Below, piece by piece: positions 12,086 through 24,423 of a DNA stretch of 64,000 nt (positions within the stretch are counted from its first letter, which is position 1; every line of letters starts with the position of its first letter). The position numbers and the translations under genes are program-made. The notes beneath the pieces were generated by a model. The model did not search any database, was not told the DNA's origin, and saw only the letters and a list, made by a program, of their open reading frames with translations. Origin of the DNA: Ilex aquifolium (lineage: Eukaryota; Streptophyta; Magnoliopsida; Aquifoliales; Aquifoliaceae); assembly GCA_951799425.1 (NCBI GenBank), contig OX637393.1, forward strand, positions 22,795,744 to 22,859,743. Direction: 5' to 3'.

Positions 12086-12829
12086 TCCACAAAAAAAAAT
12101 AATTTTTTTTAAAATTATTATGGACCGTTGGTAACCAATGTTATATACCCTATGCATATGTACACTTCCATCACATGAATTTAAAAGTACACATCCGTAC
12201 AACTACACAACTCAATATATAGATAAACACAAGTAAATATGACCAACATTTCCAAAAACATAGCAATATTTTCATATCCAAAAAAAATCCCATGAGTTAA
12301 ACAAAAGAACATGGATTTATCATAACAAATGTTTTATCTGCGGTGACTTATCTATTTGTGGAATAAATTTTGTTTTATTGAAGGTTACTTTCAAGGATGA
12401 TTTGTATATGGACTATTTAGTTTAAGGTCAAACCAATACGGTCAGTATTTTATCAGAGTTGTGCAACAGTAGCATAGTGAAACAATCTAGTGGAAACCAA
12501 GTGAATGTAATAAAAGGATGTTTATTTACAATGACAACTAATGAGGATACATAAGAGTGGTGAGGTAAGTATAGATTTTGAATAGGTATTTTTATTTTGG
12601 TATAAACACTTATGCATGACTATGGTGCAAGAATGTAAAATATGCACTTTTGCAAAGCATAACAACGATCCATGAGTATAAGAAATTAATGCAAAAAGTT
12701 GAACATCATTCCCCAACCGTCTACTCTCTCAATGACACCTAAAAAAAACATAAAACTATTGTTACAATACTGAAATGATATTTATATACATATATACAAT
12801 AAAGAACTAAAAGAAATTGGAATATACAT

Positions 12830-14985
12830 CAATAGAGGGTCACGTAATATTTCTCTGAACGGCTTGTCCAATTGTAAGAATACCTCGATGAGACCTTATC
12901 AAACACACCTTCGGATCTCTTGCATTTTCAACAAATACTTGCCAAAAATTTGATCCCAATGGAATGCCATCTATTTTTGTCAATTGGTCCATACTAATAA
13001 TAAGGTCATCTGCCACTATGCGTTTTGGAACTTTCGAACTAAGTAAGTCTACTTTGTCTACAACCTACAACTTAACAATTGCACAACAAGAAAAATATAT
13101 AATAACGGTTAATATTACTTATTTTGATGACTAATCATTATTATAAATGCATAATAAAAATAATCTATGCATTCACGGGAAAATGTGATTCACAACATGT
13201 GACGCATATCATCAATACACCACAAATACAATAATATACATGTAATCAACCTTATATTTGTAAAAATTATGATGAACTAAGAAATTGCAATAATTTATGT
13301 GTCAATGAGCTCAACATTTATGCGGACTAGATCACAAAGTATCACAATAATCAGAGATCCATTAATGCATATCAACATTCAACAACATGGAAGGAAATAC
13401 AATCCAACCATTTCTAACAGGCATAACAATTTTCATTCAAGTATGAACTATAAAATATAAGTCGTGATACATGCGCAATTTCTAATAAAATTAATTGATG
13501 AAAGTTTCCTGCAAGTGACAGCCATTTTACGGAGAAAAAGTGAAACCTCAGTGGTGGAACAATCTCATGTAAAATACACATACCTTGAAACAATCTATGT
13601 CAAATAATACCCTCTTTTCTTTATTCCCAACTGCGGTATGAATTTGTACCTATATTTAACATCAAAATTGTCATTGGACACAAATAAGAAAATTAGAAGT
13701 TTTGTGCTGGTACAAGTTCATAAATTCTTAGTTTTGGAACTTAAATATAAATTCTAATACAAAACCTTATTAGCTGGCCATATAGGCAGAGATGTCGCAT
13801 GAGACTCCTCTTGAGATTGTGGAAGTCCATCTCCCCCAGATTCAATTTGTGTCCTTATTAAATCCGAAGCCTAAGACATGATAACATATCAAAATCGAAA
13901 TCTACATAATTTAAAATTTTCAAATTGCAAAATGGAATTTGTTGTACTCATCCACATGTCGGGCCACCATAGGGTCACATCCACTTTTCAATTAAGATTC
14001 CAAAAAAGTAATTTTTTCTTTCATAAGATCGACTTCAACTTTAACTTGTTGATCTACCTCTACTCGCATTCTTTTAATATATTGTTGAGCTACATCAGCT
14101 CGCATTGTTTCTTTTAATTGCTGCTCTACCTCTGTTCACATCGTTTCTTTAAATTGTTGTTCTACCTTTGCTTGTACTGTACAACAGATTTGATCAATGA
14201 ACACAGGATTTAATACAGTTGATGAGCTTGTGTTTTGTTTATACACTGCACTCTGAGGCACTCCAGTACCGTAGGTCTTTTAATATCCATGTCCATCTTC
14301 TCCCAAAACCTCATGAAAAATCCGATCTCGAAGGGTTGGTGTCTGATCTAACTCAGGAACATGAGACTGTCGCTCCTGAAATTCTTCCTATAATTTAGAA
14401 CAATGAATTAATATTTCTTAGATATCTTGTAACAAGTCTGATAGAAAATTATTTAAAATTGTGTAAATATAAGTAACACATACAATGATTTTTGCCACAT
14501 CTGGGTCATAAATGCTTATTTTATCGGTGTTCTCTCTATTTTCTTCCATCTAAAAATATCAACAACCATAAACTAGATTTTTATACTTGTCAAGTATAAA
14601 CATGATGTTACACATCTAAACACATTCATTTTAAAAGTCACTTGAATGTCTCCTTAATTGGGCAAAGTGAGTTCGCCCACTTCGGTGAATTGGGCCTTGG
14701 CATTCACTATTCCTTGAAATTTGGTCTGATATTTTCTATATCATTAATTACTAATTATTCAAAGTTAGTATTTTGTTGTTATAATGATATACATAAAATT
14801 ATACTCATACTATGTCACTTCCCTAATATTGCACAAGCTCTTGCCACTGTTGTGGCACTATTTCAGGAGGAATATCTGAAGAAAGATTCACATTTGTCTT
14901 GCAGGGTTCATAATACTTTTTTTATTCGGTATTTGTGCTCTCTTCATTTTTTTTACATGCTTTCAAACAGACCTCTCTAAATTCT
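12830..14985 (-). pseudogene. CACTA PTTA/Transposase_24-like ORF, split and decayed
   Basis: Reading leftwards on the minus strand, several exon-like blocks fit this family. About 14985-14810 encodes IPPEIVPQQWQELVQY. About 14700-14640 encodes text like FAQLRRHSSD. About 14535-14465 encodes ENTDKISIYDPDVAKII, ending before GTATGT. About 14390-14190 encodes TLRDRIFHEVLGEDGHGY, then one in-frame stop, then KTYGTGVPQSAVYK. About 13860-13765 encodes ESGGDGLPQSQEESHATSLP. About 13650-13590 encodes VGNKEKRVLFDIDCFK before GTATGTG. About 13075-12840 encodes VADDLIISMDQLTKIDGIPLG through LTIGQAVQRNIT. Intron-like AG/GT borders flank most blocks. At least two in-frame stops make it a pseudogene. The class is usually found beside TNPD in CACTA elements; its role is not settled. 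Confidence 0.65.
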
Positions 14986-15419
14986 GGGGGTGCAAATATC
15001 AAGTTATCCTATAACCATAATTCAAGCAATTAGCTTATAATTAAGATTTTTTTTGTCAATACAACACTATATTATAAAAAAATTCTCAACATTGAAAGAA
15101 ACATAAAATCATCTAAAATCGAAATATTTACAAGTTCCCAAAAGACACCAAAAATGACACGACAGACTCTAGGGTAAGATCCCACTTGGCACCCTAGACA
15201 AAGTAGTGGACACCTCTTGTTGCATAGGGTTCCTGAAAACATAAACTACAAAGAGAGAAGCTCAGTGAATATACATGCATAGTTAAAGTGAAGAAATTCT
15301 CATTCCTTTTTCTAAATTAGTATAACATAGTAAAAGTGGAACTACCATATAAACCACCACACTTGTGCGTACATCATATATATGTATATATATTGTTACC
15401 GCCACTAGGGCCATCACTT

Positions 15420-15655
15420 GCCACATAGGCATAATCTCTCATACAGACAATATTCGCCTCCCAGGCGTTACTAGCCATACAGGCACATTTTGTCATAAAG
15501 ACAATATTCGCCTCTTAGGCATTACTCGCCACGCAAGCATTATTCTATCACACAGATAATGTTCGTTTCTCAAGCATTACTCGCCACATAGGCACATTCT
15601 GTCATACAGACAATGTTGCCTCTCAGGCATTACTCGCCATACATGCAACATCCGC
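15420..15655. repeat. 54-bp tandem repeat, four copies
   Basis: The block CATACAGACAATATTCGCCT recurs, with changes, from 15440, 15494, 15549 and 15603, a period of 54-55 bp. Each unit ends in a variant of TTACTCGCCACATAGGCA. Degenerate GCCACAAAGGC-type pieces continue to about 15750. Confidence 0.85.
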
Positions 15656-17065
15656 TACATAGGCCACAACATATTCACCACAAAGGCTATATCATCTCTG
15701 CCACTAAGGTCATCTCACATTTGCCACAAAGGCTTTATTTGCCTCTAAGACTGTAAACATAACCACCATACCATCATAAACCAGCACGTCCATATTCATA
15801 TTTCATAAGTAAGAAGCATTCACAAAAAAAACCAAGTTATGAGAGTTAGTACACTCAAATGGACTTGATGCTATTCCAAAGTTAATTCCCCGACTGCTCT
15901 TTTGGTGGAGCCGTTGTGGATGTCATTGCCCCCATACCTGACACACGTTGTTACACATTACATATGAATATCCCCCTACATGCGTTATGTTATGAATGAG
16001 TAAATATAAATGATAAATCATGTATGAACTCACATATCCTCCATTTCCTTCCCAATTAATACTATATAAACTATCTAAGCCACACTTAAACTTTTTCCCT
16101 TCCATCTAAGCTAGGTTATGGTTCAAGACAAAGATTAGGTGATAACATGTAAATAAACCCTTAGAGGGTTGTTTTTAAGTTCATTGAAGGTCCTAGAGGT
16201 TTAAAGAGTGGCCAGGCAAAGAACTGAAAACATCACAGCAAAATGGCAAAATTCAACATAGTTAAACCGATACAACTCCTACCGGTTATTTGTTGTACTG
16301 GTTTACATTTGTTGAACCAATTCATACCAAGGCAAAATGTTTGGTACTGGTTCAACTCAAGTTTTGAACTAGTTCACCTCTACTCCAAAACACTCCAGTT
16401 CCTCAACCCTTCTACACCTATTTTCTTCATCCCAAACTCCTTATAACCTTCTACCCATTAATTTCTTGACACACAAAGCATAGTAGTATATTATATTCAA
16501 TGATATAAGTTCACCCAAAAAGTGTTCCTTTTGTTGAATCCCATCGAAACCACCCTACGAAAAGCATCCTAAGCTCTTGCTTCTCCAAATCAACACACAC
16601 AACCCATAATCAAGTTTTTGGTGAGGGAGGTGATAGAGAGGGATAAGTTAATTCCATTTGAGAGAGCATAAAGAAATACTTATCGTAGATGTCGACTCGA
16701 ACTCAAAAGCTATGATCCATCCATACCCATCAAGCACTCCTCCAAGCTTCAACCTCATGCAAAGCAACCAAGGGCTTTAGCTTAGCTATGGGTGTGTAGA
16801 TTGTGAAGATCATGGAGCGAAAAAATTTACCTTATCCAAGTAGGTAAGAATTCCTCCACCCTTGCCAAATCTTCAACCCAAAACTCAAGAGCTTTTCCAA
16901 AAACCTTCCAATCTTCTCTCCTCACCAAGAATTTGGTGCATGCAAGAGTGGAGTCTCCACTAACTCCACTCCATTGGTTCTCCCTTGCTAGGAAGCCTCT
17001 TGGGTTGGACAAGTGTGTTTACATGCATAAAGCCCACTACCTAATATATATACACATGCATAAAT

Positions 17066-17072
<7 letters not shown>

Positions 17073-17111
<39 letters not shown>
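17073..17111. repeat. (TA)n microsatellite
   Basis: About 19 uninterrupted TA units. Confidence 0.95.
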
Positions 17112-17112
<1 letters not shown>

Positions 17113-17357
17113 TCCACTACTATAAGTTATTACACCAAAATCCCTCTAATTTCGCCCCTAAACACATTTCTACATTTTTTATTTTTCATGACCACCTCTA
17201 TTAATTGCACGACCACCTCTATTTGATAGTTCTAACTATGCTTATTAAAAAGCTCGAATGAGAGCGTTTCTATAATCAATAGATTCAAGGGTATGTGTTT
17301 GTGTGCAAGAGGGTTGAACCCCTCCTATCACCACCACTTTGGCTGACAAGAAGGGGC

Positions 17358-17362
17358 AAGGA
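17358..17362. repeat. G: target site duplication, left
   Basis: AAGGA here and at 26691-26695, directly outside the TG and CA ends of G. Confidence 0.95.
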
Positions 17363-17880
17363 TGTAATACCCCGAATTTTTCTTTTATATATTTATAGAG
17401 ATATATATATATATAGTAAATAATAATTGTAAAGATGTAGATATATGAAGTGACATAAGAATAAACCGTAGGAATAAATGCTATGGAGACAATTTGATTG
17501 GGAAGTTACGTGTCAAAGATGTTTAAACTTGGAAAGGGTGAATAGACAAGTTTCTAAAGGTTTTTAGGTCAAAATAAGGTTTCCATTGAGTCCGGAAGGT
17601 CAAAAAACCTTGGGAGAGGTAATATGAGGTGCATTAGAAGTTAGGAAGTATTTTGGAGTTAAAACACATTTTAGAGAAAATTTGGGAATTTAAGATTTTG
17701 GACACTGCTTAGTATTTTGGCCATAACGCTTTATCCTTAAGTCCAATTGATCTGAAATTTTTACAGTAGATAGTAGACATCTAGGGCTACAAACGTGTGT
17801 CTCATGAAACTTTTCCAATTCGACCTCTAAATGGGTCAAAACCGCACTGGAAGGTGAGACAAAAATCTGGCAGTCAAACC

Positions 17881-17946
17881 GTACCGGTACGCGTACCGGT
17901 ACGCCGAACTCCAGTAGCTAAACCGTACCGGTACGCGTACCGGTAC
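17881..17946. repeat. GTACCGGTAC cassette in G 5' LTR, two pairs
   Basis: Copies start at 17881, 17893, 17925 and 17937, 12 bp apart in each pair and 44 bp from pair to pair. The spacer carries ACTCCAGTAG (CTACTGGAGT on the other strand). Confidence 0.95.
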
Positions 17947-17999
17947 GCCCGATAAAGCCCAGCCCGATCCGACTGCATGTCTTTCTCCATTTCTTCCAC

Positions 18000-18007
18000 T
18001 ATAAATA
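18000..18007 (+). promoter_or_regulatory. TATA box of G 5' LTR
   Basis: TATAAATA, 54 bp after the last palindrome and upstream of a CT/GA-rich leader. The 3' LTR has the same box at 25018-25025. Confidence 0.7.
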
Positions 18008-18291
18008 CTTAATGCCGCCTCCTTAAACCCCATTTCACCACTCCAAACCCTAGGTAGCCTTAGAAAGAGAGAGAGAAAGAGAAAAACACCAAAAATCAAG
18101 AGAGATTTACACCTTGAATAAAATCAAACCCTAGTTTTTCAAGAACCCACTTCTCCACCCATTCTCTCTTCTATACTTTCACTTCACCCTCACTCAAACC
18201 TCTTAGAACTAAAAGAGAAAGTAGCAAGGGAGCAAGAAAAAGGGGAAAAGGGAGTCTTTAAAGCTTGGGTTGCTAGAGATACTTGGTTGAG

Positions 18292-19321
18292 GTAGGGGAT
18301 TTCTTCCTATGTTCTTACATTGAGGCTAGGGCTACATTATATGTATTCTTTTGGTTTAAAATCATATGTACTTGCTATTAAATACATGATTCTTGTTCCT
18401 CTTGAAATAAATGCCATGTTTTGAACATTGTGATGGTTGGATAACTATTAAATTTCTCCTTTTCATCTTCAAACCTTGGTTTTAACGAGAAATGGACTTT
18501 TCCCTCTATTTTCCCTTGGTATTGCTTTCAAAACTTTAGTGTTTGATATTGTACACCAAAATGTTACTTATGATGATCTCTTGCTCATTTTCTTCCATCA
18601 TATTATGAAACATTATATTAGAAATTGTGGAATTTGGTAATTCCTTGAAATGTTGATGAATTGAGAATATGTTGGTTTCCTCAATTGTATGGTTGTTGTG
18701 AGGGACTTGGATTGCCTTCGAGAGATGTCGTAGAGTGTTAGAGGTTAGTCTACCCCAGTGGGGGTGAGATGGTTTCCTAGCACTTGTAGTGGGTTGTCAT
18801 TTGGTAATGAAACCACTATCGTTCACTGGAGTTCGAACAAGGGATAGTATACTTTTCCTAGGAAGGGACTCGTCACTGCCATTGGGATGGTAGACGCCCT
18901 TTTCTATAGTGCTTGTGATTATGATGTAAATAGGTGGACTAGGTATAATCGTTGGGTAGATTCATGAGAAGCAATCAACATACATGGTACGGGGATGAAT
19001 CAATATACATAAGAACATGAGATTATTATTATTGTTACGAAATGGTTTCCAACAAGTGTTTGTGGAGGTATGGGACTCCACAAGGACCTGTGGGAAATGG
19101 TTATGGTGATAATTGTGACTGAGCTTTACGGTTCATTTAAATTCTTGCGAACATTTAAACTTGAGATCTATTTAAAATATCCTGCTTTTCCTTCAAAATG
19201 GTATATATGTTATTTGTGAAAATGAGACCAACCTTTTATATGTTTTTCTAAACCTTGTTGGAGTGTGGGAAGATTTTGCTATAGAGCTTCGTGCTCATCC
19301 CCTACAAATTACATTTTTCAG
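18292..19321 (+). other. putative intron in the G LTR leader
   Basis: A donor-like GAG/GTAGGGG at 18292 and an acceptor TTACATTTTTCAG ending at 19321 enclose 1,030 bp, with GTGCTCATCCCC as a possible branch site 26 bp before the acceptor. L2, F and L1 have homologous donor and acceptor text. This is inferred from conservation only; no transcript was seen. Confidence 0.35.
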
Positions 19322-19676
19322 ATTTGGTGCTAGAGGAGGATCTCGGCATCAACGAGTCAGGGCATTGGGAGGCTCCACTCGAGGGGAACCTAGATCCCGA
19401 GGTGGATATGTAGAGATGTAGCTTCTTTTGTACTAGACTAGGTTATTCTTTTGGACACTGTAAGGTCTAGTTTCTTTTGCTATTCCGCTGTGCTACTTTA
19501 ATTAATTTTTGAGATGTAAATGCCATGGTTGGGCATATTCTTTTGGATAATGATGTAAATATTTTATGGATGATGAATGAAGTTTAATTTATTTATGGAT
19601 GATATTAGTGCTCTCATGATGTAAATGGTTTTAGTATGTAATGCCGTCCAGGGTGTGTTTTGGGGCGTTACAGATT

Positions 19677-19689
19677 TGGTATCAGAGCC
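19677..19689 (+). other. G: primer binding site (initiator Met tRNA)
   Basis: TGGTATCAGAGCC, 4 bp after the LTR end. It is complementary to the 3' end of plant initiator Met tRNA, the usual primer of Tekay elements. Confidence 0.9.
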
Positions 19690-19828
19690 TAGGCTTTAGG
19701 TCTTACATGGGAGCTGTAGGTTATGGATTACCACTAGAGACTTCGGTTTAGGGTGAAGGAAATTGTTATGTTAAATATTGTGTATGCCTTGTGCTTAAAT
19801 CAAGACATCCGACATATCACTTTAGTTT

Positions 19829-22800
19829 ATGTCTTGTACATCAATGAAACTAAATTGTGAATTGATGTGCAGGATGGACGGTGAACGTGTACGTGGACGT
19901 GGACGTGGGCGTGGTCGTGGAGGCCAAGCAAACCCACCACCGCCACCACCTCCCGATGCAATGAATGGCATTTATCAATGCCTAAGGGAGCTCACCACTC
20001 TGATGCAAAACCAGAATGGAAACAACAACAACCACAACCACAACGGTGGGGCTCATCCCCTAGCCCAAGTACCGGGCAACGGAGAGGAGAATAGGAGAAT
20101 GATAGTTCTCCGAGAGTTTCTGAGACAACGCCCGCCTACTTTCCAAGGGAGCTCTAACCCTTTGGATGCGGATAGATGGATCCGCCGAGTGAAGAAGATT
20201 TGTGACGGCATGGGAGTTGCCGAGGACTTACGAGTGGGCTTAGCTATCTACTTGTTCGAGGGAGAGGCCGACCATTGGTGGGACTCCGTGAAAAGAAGGA
20301 GGAACACCGAGGCACTTACTTGGGAAGAGTTCGACCAAATCTTCCAAGACAAGTACTTCCCTGAATCAATCAGGGACAGGATGAAGGCCGATTTCCTTGC
20401 TCTACGACAGGGTAGCCTGACAGTGGCCGAGTACGAGAGGAGGTTTGATGAGCTATCCCGTTACGCTACGGAGTTTATAGCTACTGAGGCCAACAGGGCC
20501 AAGCGCTTTGAGCAGGGCTTGAGGCCGACTATCAGGGAGAAGCTGGTGGCTCTCAAGATCCGAGAGTATGGGGATATTGTTGATAGAGCTACACTAGTGG
20601 AGAGAGATATAGATGACAGCCAGAGACGACTGAGCTTAGCGAGAGGAGGTCCGATCAGGACGGGCCCTAGCACTAGTGGAGCACAGAGGGCGGCACCCTA
20701 CCGTCGTCCTGACCAGGCAGGAGGACAGAGACCTCAGGTAGCTAGAGGAGCGGGAGGTGTACCGGGGAGGACGGCCACAGACCCTCGTCAGTGTTTCGCA
20801 TGTGGAGGAGTGGGGCACTTCAGACACAATTGCCCATCGCTTCCACCGAGGGACAACCAAGCGACAAGACAAGTGGCTGCAAACAAGCCACTACAGCAGC
20901 AGAAGCCGTTGGGAGCTCTAGCCCCAGGCGGCGCCACTCAGGGGAGGGTATTTGCTTTGACACAGCCGGAGGAGGACATTGCCAATGCCATTGTGGAAGG
21001 TATCGTCCTTATTTATAATTCTTGGGCCCGAATATTATTTGACCCCGGTGTAACTCACTCATTTGTACGCAAAACATATGCACTTGATTTGGGATTGAAT
21101 TTCGCGAAGCTAGAGCATGTTATGAACATTAGCTTGCCCACGGGAGAACGGTTAGATTCTAGCCGAGTCTGCAAGGATTGCGTGCTTCGCATTGGGGAGC
21201 ACGAATTGATTGTGGATTTGATCGCTTTAGAGATAAAGGGGTATGATGTGATTTTCGGGATGAATTTTTTGTCCGCTTTCCGGGCGGTAATGGATTGTTT
21301 CCGCAAGCGGATTACATTTCAGTTACCGGGAGGAGTCGTTTTTAATTTTGTGAATAACCGGGATTCTTTCCATCCATTTCCTACTACGGGTAGTAGATTC
21401 TTAAAAGCGAAAGCGGGAAGTCAATTGAGTTTCTTAGCTAGCTTGATGGGAGATGACAGGGATAAACTCCACACGGATGTGGTGTTAATTGTATCGGAGT
21501 TTTCGGATGTTTTTCCCGAGGAATTACCCGGATTACCACCACATAGGGAAATTGAATTCAAGATCGATCTCTATCCGGGAACCGAACCCATATCCATTGC
21601 TCCCTATCGGATGGCACCTTTGGAGTTGAAGGAGCTAAGGAAGCAGTTGGATCATTTGTTGGTAATTGGGTTTATCCGTCTAAGCACTTCACCCTGGGGA
21701 GCCCCGGTCCTCTTTGCGAAGAAAACGGATGAGACTCTACGGTTGTGCACGGATTACCGGAGGTTGAATCGGGTTACCGTGAAGAATAAGTATCCGTTGC
21801 CGAGAATTGATGACTTATTTGATCAGTTGAAGGGTTCGAAGTATTACTCCAAGATTGATCTTCGCACGGGGTATCATCAGCTGCGGATTAAGGAGGAGGA
21901 TATTCCTAAGACTGCTTTTCGTACCCGGTATGGTCATTTCGAGTATACGGTGATGCCGTTCGGATTGACTAATGCCCCCGCAACCTTCATGGATTTGATG
22001 CACAGAGTCTTCCGGCCTTACCTCGATCAATTTGTCATTGTGTTTATTGATGACATATTGATTTACTCACAGACTCAGGAGGAACATGCTCGTCATCTCT
22101 CTATTGTGCTACGAACATTGAGAGAACATAACTTATATGCGAAGATGAGCAAATGTGAGTTTTGGATGAAAGAAGTGAAATTCCTTGGCCATGTGGTGTC
22201 CAAGCAAGGAGTAGCGGTTGATCCCGCAAAGATCGAGGCCGTGATGAAATGGGAACCACCGAAGAACGTAACGGAGGTACGAAGTTTCTTGGGGTTAGCC
22301 GGCTATTATCGTAGGTTTGTGGAAGGGTTTTCCAAACTTGTGATGCCGATGACTCGCCTCACAAAGAAGGGAGAAAAATTCGTGTGGACTCAAGCGTGTG
22401 AACTAGCCTTTCGCACCTTGAAGGAGAAGTTGACAACGGCGCCTATCCTCATTGTACCAAGTAGTGGGGAAGGATATGATGTCTACACCGATGCTTCACT
22501 ACGAGGCTTGGGATATGTGCTAATGCAAGGAGGAAAGGTGGTTGCCTATGGCTCGAGGCAACTTAAGGTTCATGACCAGAATTATCCCACCCATGACTTA
22601 GAGCTCGCCGCTGTGGTTTTTGCTCTTAAGTTGTGGAGGTGTTACTTGTACGGAGAGAAATTCCAAGTGTTCTCGGACCATAAAAGCCTCAAGTATATCT
22701 TCACACAGAAAGACTTGAATCTCCGGCAGAGAAGGTGGATTGAGTACTTGGAAGATTATGAGTTCACGCTCAACTACCATCCGGGGAAGGCCAATGTAGT

Positions 22801-24382
22801 TGCCGATGCTCTTAGCAGGAAGTCTCGGGGTGAAATCAATTCTCTTGCGGTAAATAGGTGGAAAATGATTGATGCATTGGAGGAGTACGATCTATGGGTG
22901 GATGGACCGGAGTATCAACCCTCTATATTCAACCTTATAGCTCAACCGACGCTTCTGCAACGAGTGGTGGAGTTGCAATGCCTTGATTTAGAACTCGATT
23001 TGATAAGAGCCCGATTAGAGAATGGAGAAGTGATGGAAGGATGGTCTTGGAAGAATGGAGAGTTGAGATATGGGGAGAAGTTATGTGTTCCCAATGATTC
23101 GTCCCTAAAGGAGGAAATACTTGGAGAGTGTCATCGCTCCAAGTTTGTTATCCACCCCGGTAGCACGAAGATGTATAGGGACATGAAGCGTCAATACTGG
23201 TGGAGGGGAATGAAGCGAGATTTGGCCAAGTATGTGGCAAAATGTGCGGTGTGCCAGCAAGTGAAGATTGAGCATCAAAGGCCAGGAGGAGTCCTACAGT
23301 CTTTGCCTATTCCAGAGTGGAAGTGGGATCACATCACCATGGACTTCGTGTCGGGTTTATCACGGACATCGCGTGGGCATAATGCAGTGTGGGTCATTGT
23401 GGATAGACTCACCAAGTCCGCTCACTTTTTGGGTATGAAGACCACGGATACATTCGAGACCTTGAGCCAGCTGTATATCCGTGAGATAGTGAGATTACAT
23501 GGCGTTCCGCTCTCGATCGTGTCGGATCGTGACTCTAGGTTTGTGGCGAGATTCTGGCAGAGTCTACAACAAGCGATGGGGACGGAGTTACATTTCAGTA
23601 CGGCTTTTCATCCCCAAACGGATGGCCAATCCGAGAGGGTGATCCAGATTGTGGAGGATATGTTACGCACTTGCGTGTTGGACTTCAAGGGGAGTTGGAG
23701 CGATCACTTACAGTTGGTGGAATTTGCGTACAACAACAGCTACCAAGCGAGTATCGGGATGGCACCGTATGAAGCTTTGTATGGAAGACCATGTAGATCC
23801 CCGACGTGTTGGTTGGAAGCCGGAGAGAGTAGTATGTTTGGGCCCGAGATTGTTCGGGAGACTACAGAGAAGATTCAACTCATCCGGGAGAGGCTACGCA
23901 CGGCACAAAGTAGACAGAAAAGCTATGCGGATCGAAGACGGAGACCATTGGAATTCATAGTGGGAGACTACGTGTTCCTCAAAGTGTCGCCCAAGAAAGG
24001 AGTATTCAGATTCGGCAAGAAGGGAAAGTTAGCGCCAAGATATACCGGACCATTTGAAGTTATCAAAGTTGTGGGCAAAGCGGCTTATCAGTTGCGGTTA
24101 CCCTCTCAGCTGTCCGGGGTACATGATGTGTTCCACGTGTCGATGCTGAGAAAGTGTCAAACGGATGCAATGCCAGTTGTAGACTTGGAAGATATTGAAA
24201 TTCAAGACGGAGCAACCTATGAAGAACAACCGGTGAGGATTCTCGACGCCAAGGAGAAGGTGCTTCGCAATAAAGTCATCAAATTAGTAAAAGTATTGTG
24301 GCAACACCATGGAGTGGAAGAAGCTACCTGGGAACCGGAGCTAGAAATGCAAGAGAAGTACCCTCACTTATTCGATACCTGA
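19829..24382 (+). CDS. G: gag-pol polyprotein (Tekay chromovirus)
   Basis: One open frame of 1,517 codons. The likely start is the Met at 19874 ([12 protein letters not shown]), because the upstream part has no family match. Order: an Arg/Gly-rich start; gag capsid region ([21 protein letters not shown]) about residues 90-260; zinc knuckle CX2CX4HX4C near 322-335; retropepsin near 395-480; reverse transcriptase near 560-760 with LCTDYRRLN and [12 protein letters not shown]; RNase H from about 880 ([13 protein letters not shown]); integrase with its HHCC finger near 1100-1145 and DDE core near 1165-1270 ([29 protein letters not shown]); and a chromodomain-like end ([18 protein letters not shown]) near 1465-1515. 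The chromodomain of such elements is thought to steer insertion to heterochromatin. The best-preserved gene in the window. Confidence 0.93.
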   Translation: MSCTSMKLNCELMCRMDGERVRGRGRGRGRGGQANPPPPPPPDAMNGIYQCLRELTTLMQNQNGNNNNHNHNGGAHPLAQVPGNGEENRRMIVLREFLRQRPPTFQGSSNPLDADRWIRRVKKICDGMGVAEDLRVGLAIYLFEGEADHWWDSVKRRRNTEALTWEEFDQIFQDKYFPESIRDRMKADFLALRQGSLTVAEYERRFDELSRYATEFIATEANRAKRFEQGLRPTIREKLVALKIREYGDIVDRATLVERDIDDSQRRLSLARGGPIRTGPSTSGAQRAAPYRRPDQAGGQRPQVARGAGGVPGRTATDPRQCFACGGVGHFRHNCPSLPPRDNQATRQVAANKPLQQQKPLGALAPGGATQGRVFALTQPEEDIANAIVEGIVLIYNSWARILFDPGVTHSFVRKTYALDLGLNFAKLEHVMNISLPTGERLDSSRVCKDCVLRIGEHELIVDLIALEIKGYDVIFGMNFLSAFRAVMDCFRKRITFQLPGGVVFNFVNNRDSFHPFPTTGSRFLKAKAGSQLSFLASLMGDDRDKLHTDVVLIVSEFSDVFPEELPGLPPHREIEFKIDLYPGTEPISIAPYRMAPLELKELRKQLDHLLVIGFIRLSTSPWGAPVLFAKKTDETLRLCTDYRRLNRVTVKNKYPLPRIDDLFDQLKGSKYYSKIDLRTGYHQLRIKEEDIPKTAFRTRYGHFEYTVMPFGLTNAPATFMDLMHRVFRPYLDQFVIVFIDDILIYSQTQEEHARHLSIVLRTLREHNLYAKMSKCEFWMKEVKFLGHVVSKQGVAVDPAKIEAVMKWEPPKNVTEVRSFLGLAGYYRRFVEGFSKLVMPMTRLTKKGEKFVWTQACELAFRTLKEKLTTAPILIVPSSGEGYDVYTDASLRGLGYVLMQGGKVVAYGSRQLKVHDQNYPTHDLELAAVVFALKLWRCYLYGEKFQVFSDHKSLKYIFTQKDLNLRQRRWIEYLEDYEFTLNYHPGKANVVADALSRKSRGEINSLAVNRWKMIDALEEYDLWVDGPEYQPSIFNLIAQPTLLQRVVELQCLDLELDLIRARLENGEVMEGWSWKNGELRYGEKLCVPNDSSLKEEILGECHRSKFVIHPGSTKMYRDMKRQYWWRGMKRDLAKYVAKCAVCQQVKIEHQRPGGVLQSLPIPEWKWDHITMDFVSGLSRTSRGHNAVWVIVDRLTKSAHFLGMKTTDTFETLSQLYIREIVRLHGVPLSIVSDRDSRFVARFWQSLQQAMGTELHFSTAFHPQTDGQSERVIQIVEDMLRTCVLDFKGSWSDHLQLVEFAYNNSYQASIGMAPYEALYGRPCRSPTCWLEAGESSMFGPEIVRETTEKIQLIRERLRTAQSRQKSYADRRRRPLEFIVGDYVFLKVSPKKGVFRFGKKGKLAPRYTGPFEVIKVVGKAAYQLRLPSQLSGVHDVFHVSMLRKCQTDAMPVVDLEDIEIQDGATYEEQPVRILDAKEKVLRNKVIKLVKVLWQHHGVEEATWEPELEMQEKYPHLFDT

Positions 24383-24407
24383 GGTAAGTTTCGAGGACGA
24401 AACTTTC

Positions 24408-24420
24408 TTTAAGGGGGGTG
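24408..24420 (+). other. G: polypurine tract
   Basis: TTTAAGGGGGGTG lies 3 bp before the 3' LTR start at 24424. Confidence 0.85.
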
Positions 24421-24423
24421 GAT

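Larger units (their letters stand above)
11755..15050 (-). mobile_element. CACTA (En/Spm) DNA transposon remnant
   Basis: At 11755 is CACTACAAGAAAAAAG, the classic plant CACTA terminal sequence. Next come 330 bp of GGCGGCAA/GCCGTCATAA-type subterminal repeats, then a minus-strand coding region of the PTTA/Transposase_24 class in several exons. No matching TTCTTGTAGTG terminus was found to the right before 17357, so the 5' end looks lost. The right edge is approximate. No TNPD-type transposase was seen. Confidence 0.75.
15100..17357 (-). mobile_element. probable Tekay-type LTR remnant R, interrupted by G
   Basis: The order of blocks resembles the F LTR read in the same direction: a TTTACA-rich start, then CCTGAAAAC followed by an AGCTCAGTGAATATACATGC block near 15230-15285 (compare CACCTGAAATG and GCTCAATAGGGTA in F). 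No coding sequence was seen. Contents include a 54-bp tandem repeat (15420-15655) and a (TA)n tract (17073-17111). G is inserted at its right. Assignment is by architecture only. Confidence 0.4.
17363..19672 (+). mobile_element. G: 5' LTR
   Basis: 2,310 bp, TGTAATACCCC to GGGGCGTTACA. It contains a cassette of two GTACCGGTAC pairs (17881-17946), a TATA box (18000) and leader sequence. Confidence 0.93.
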
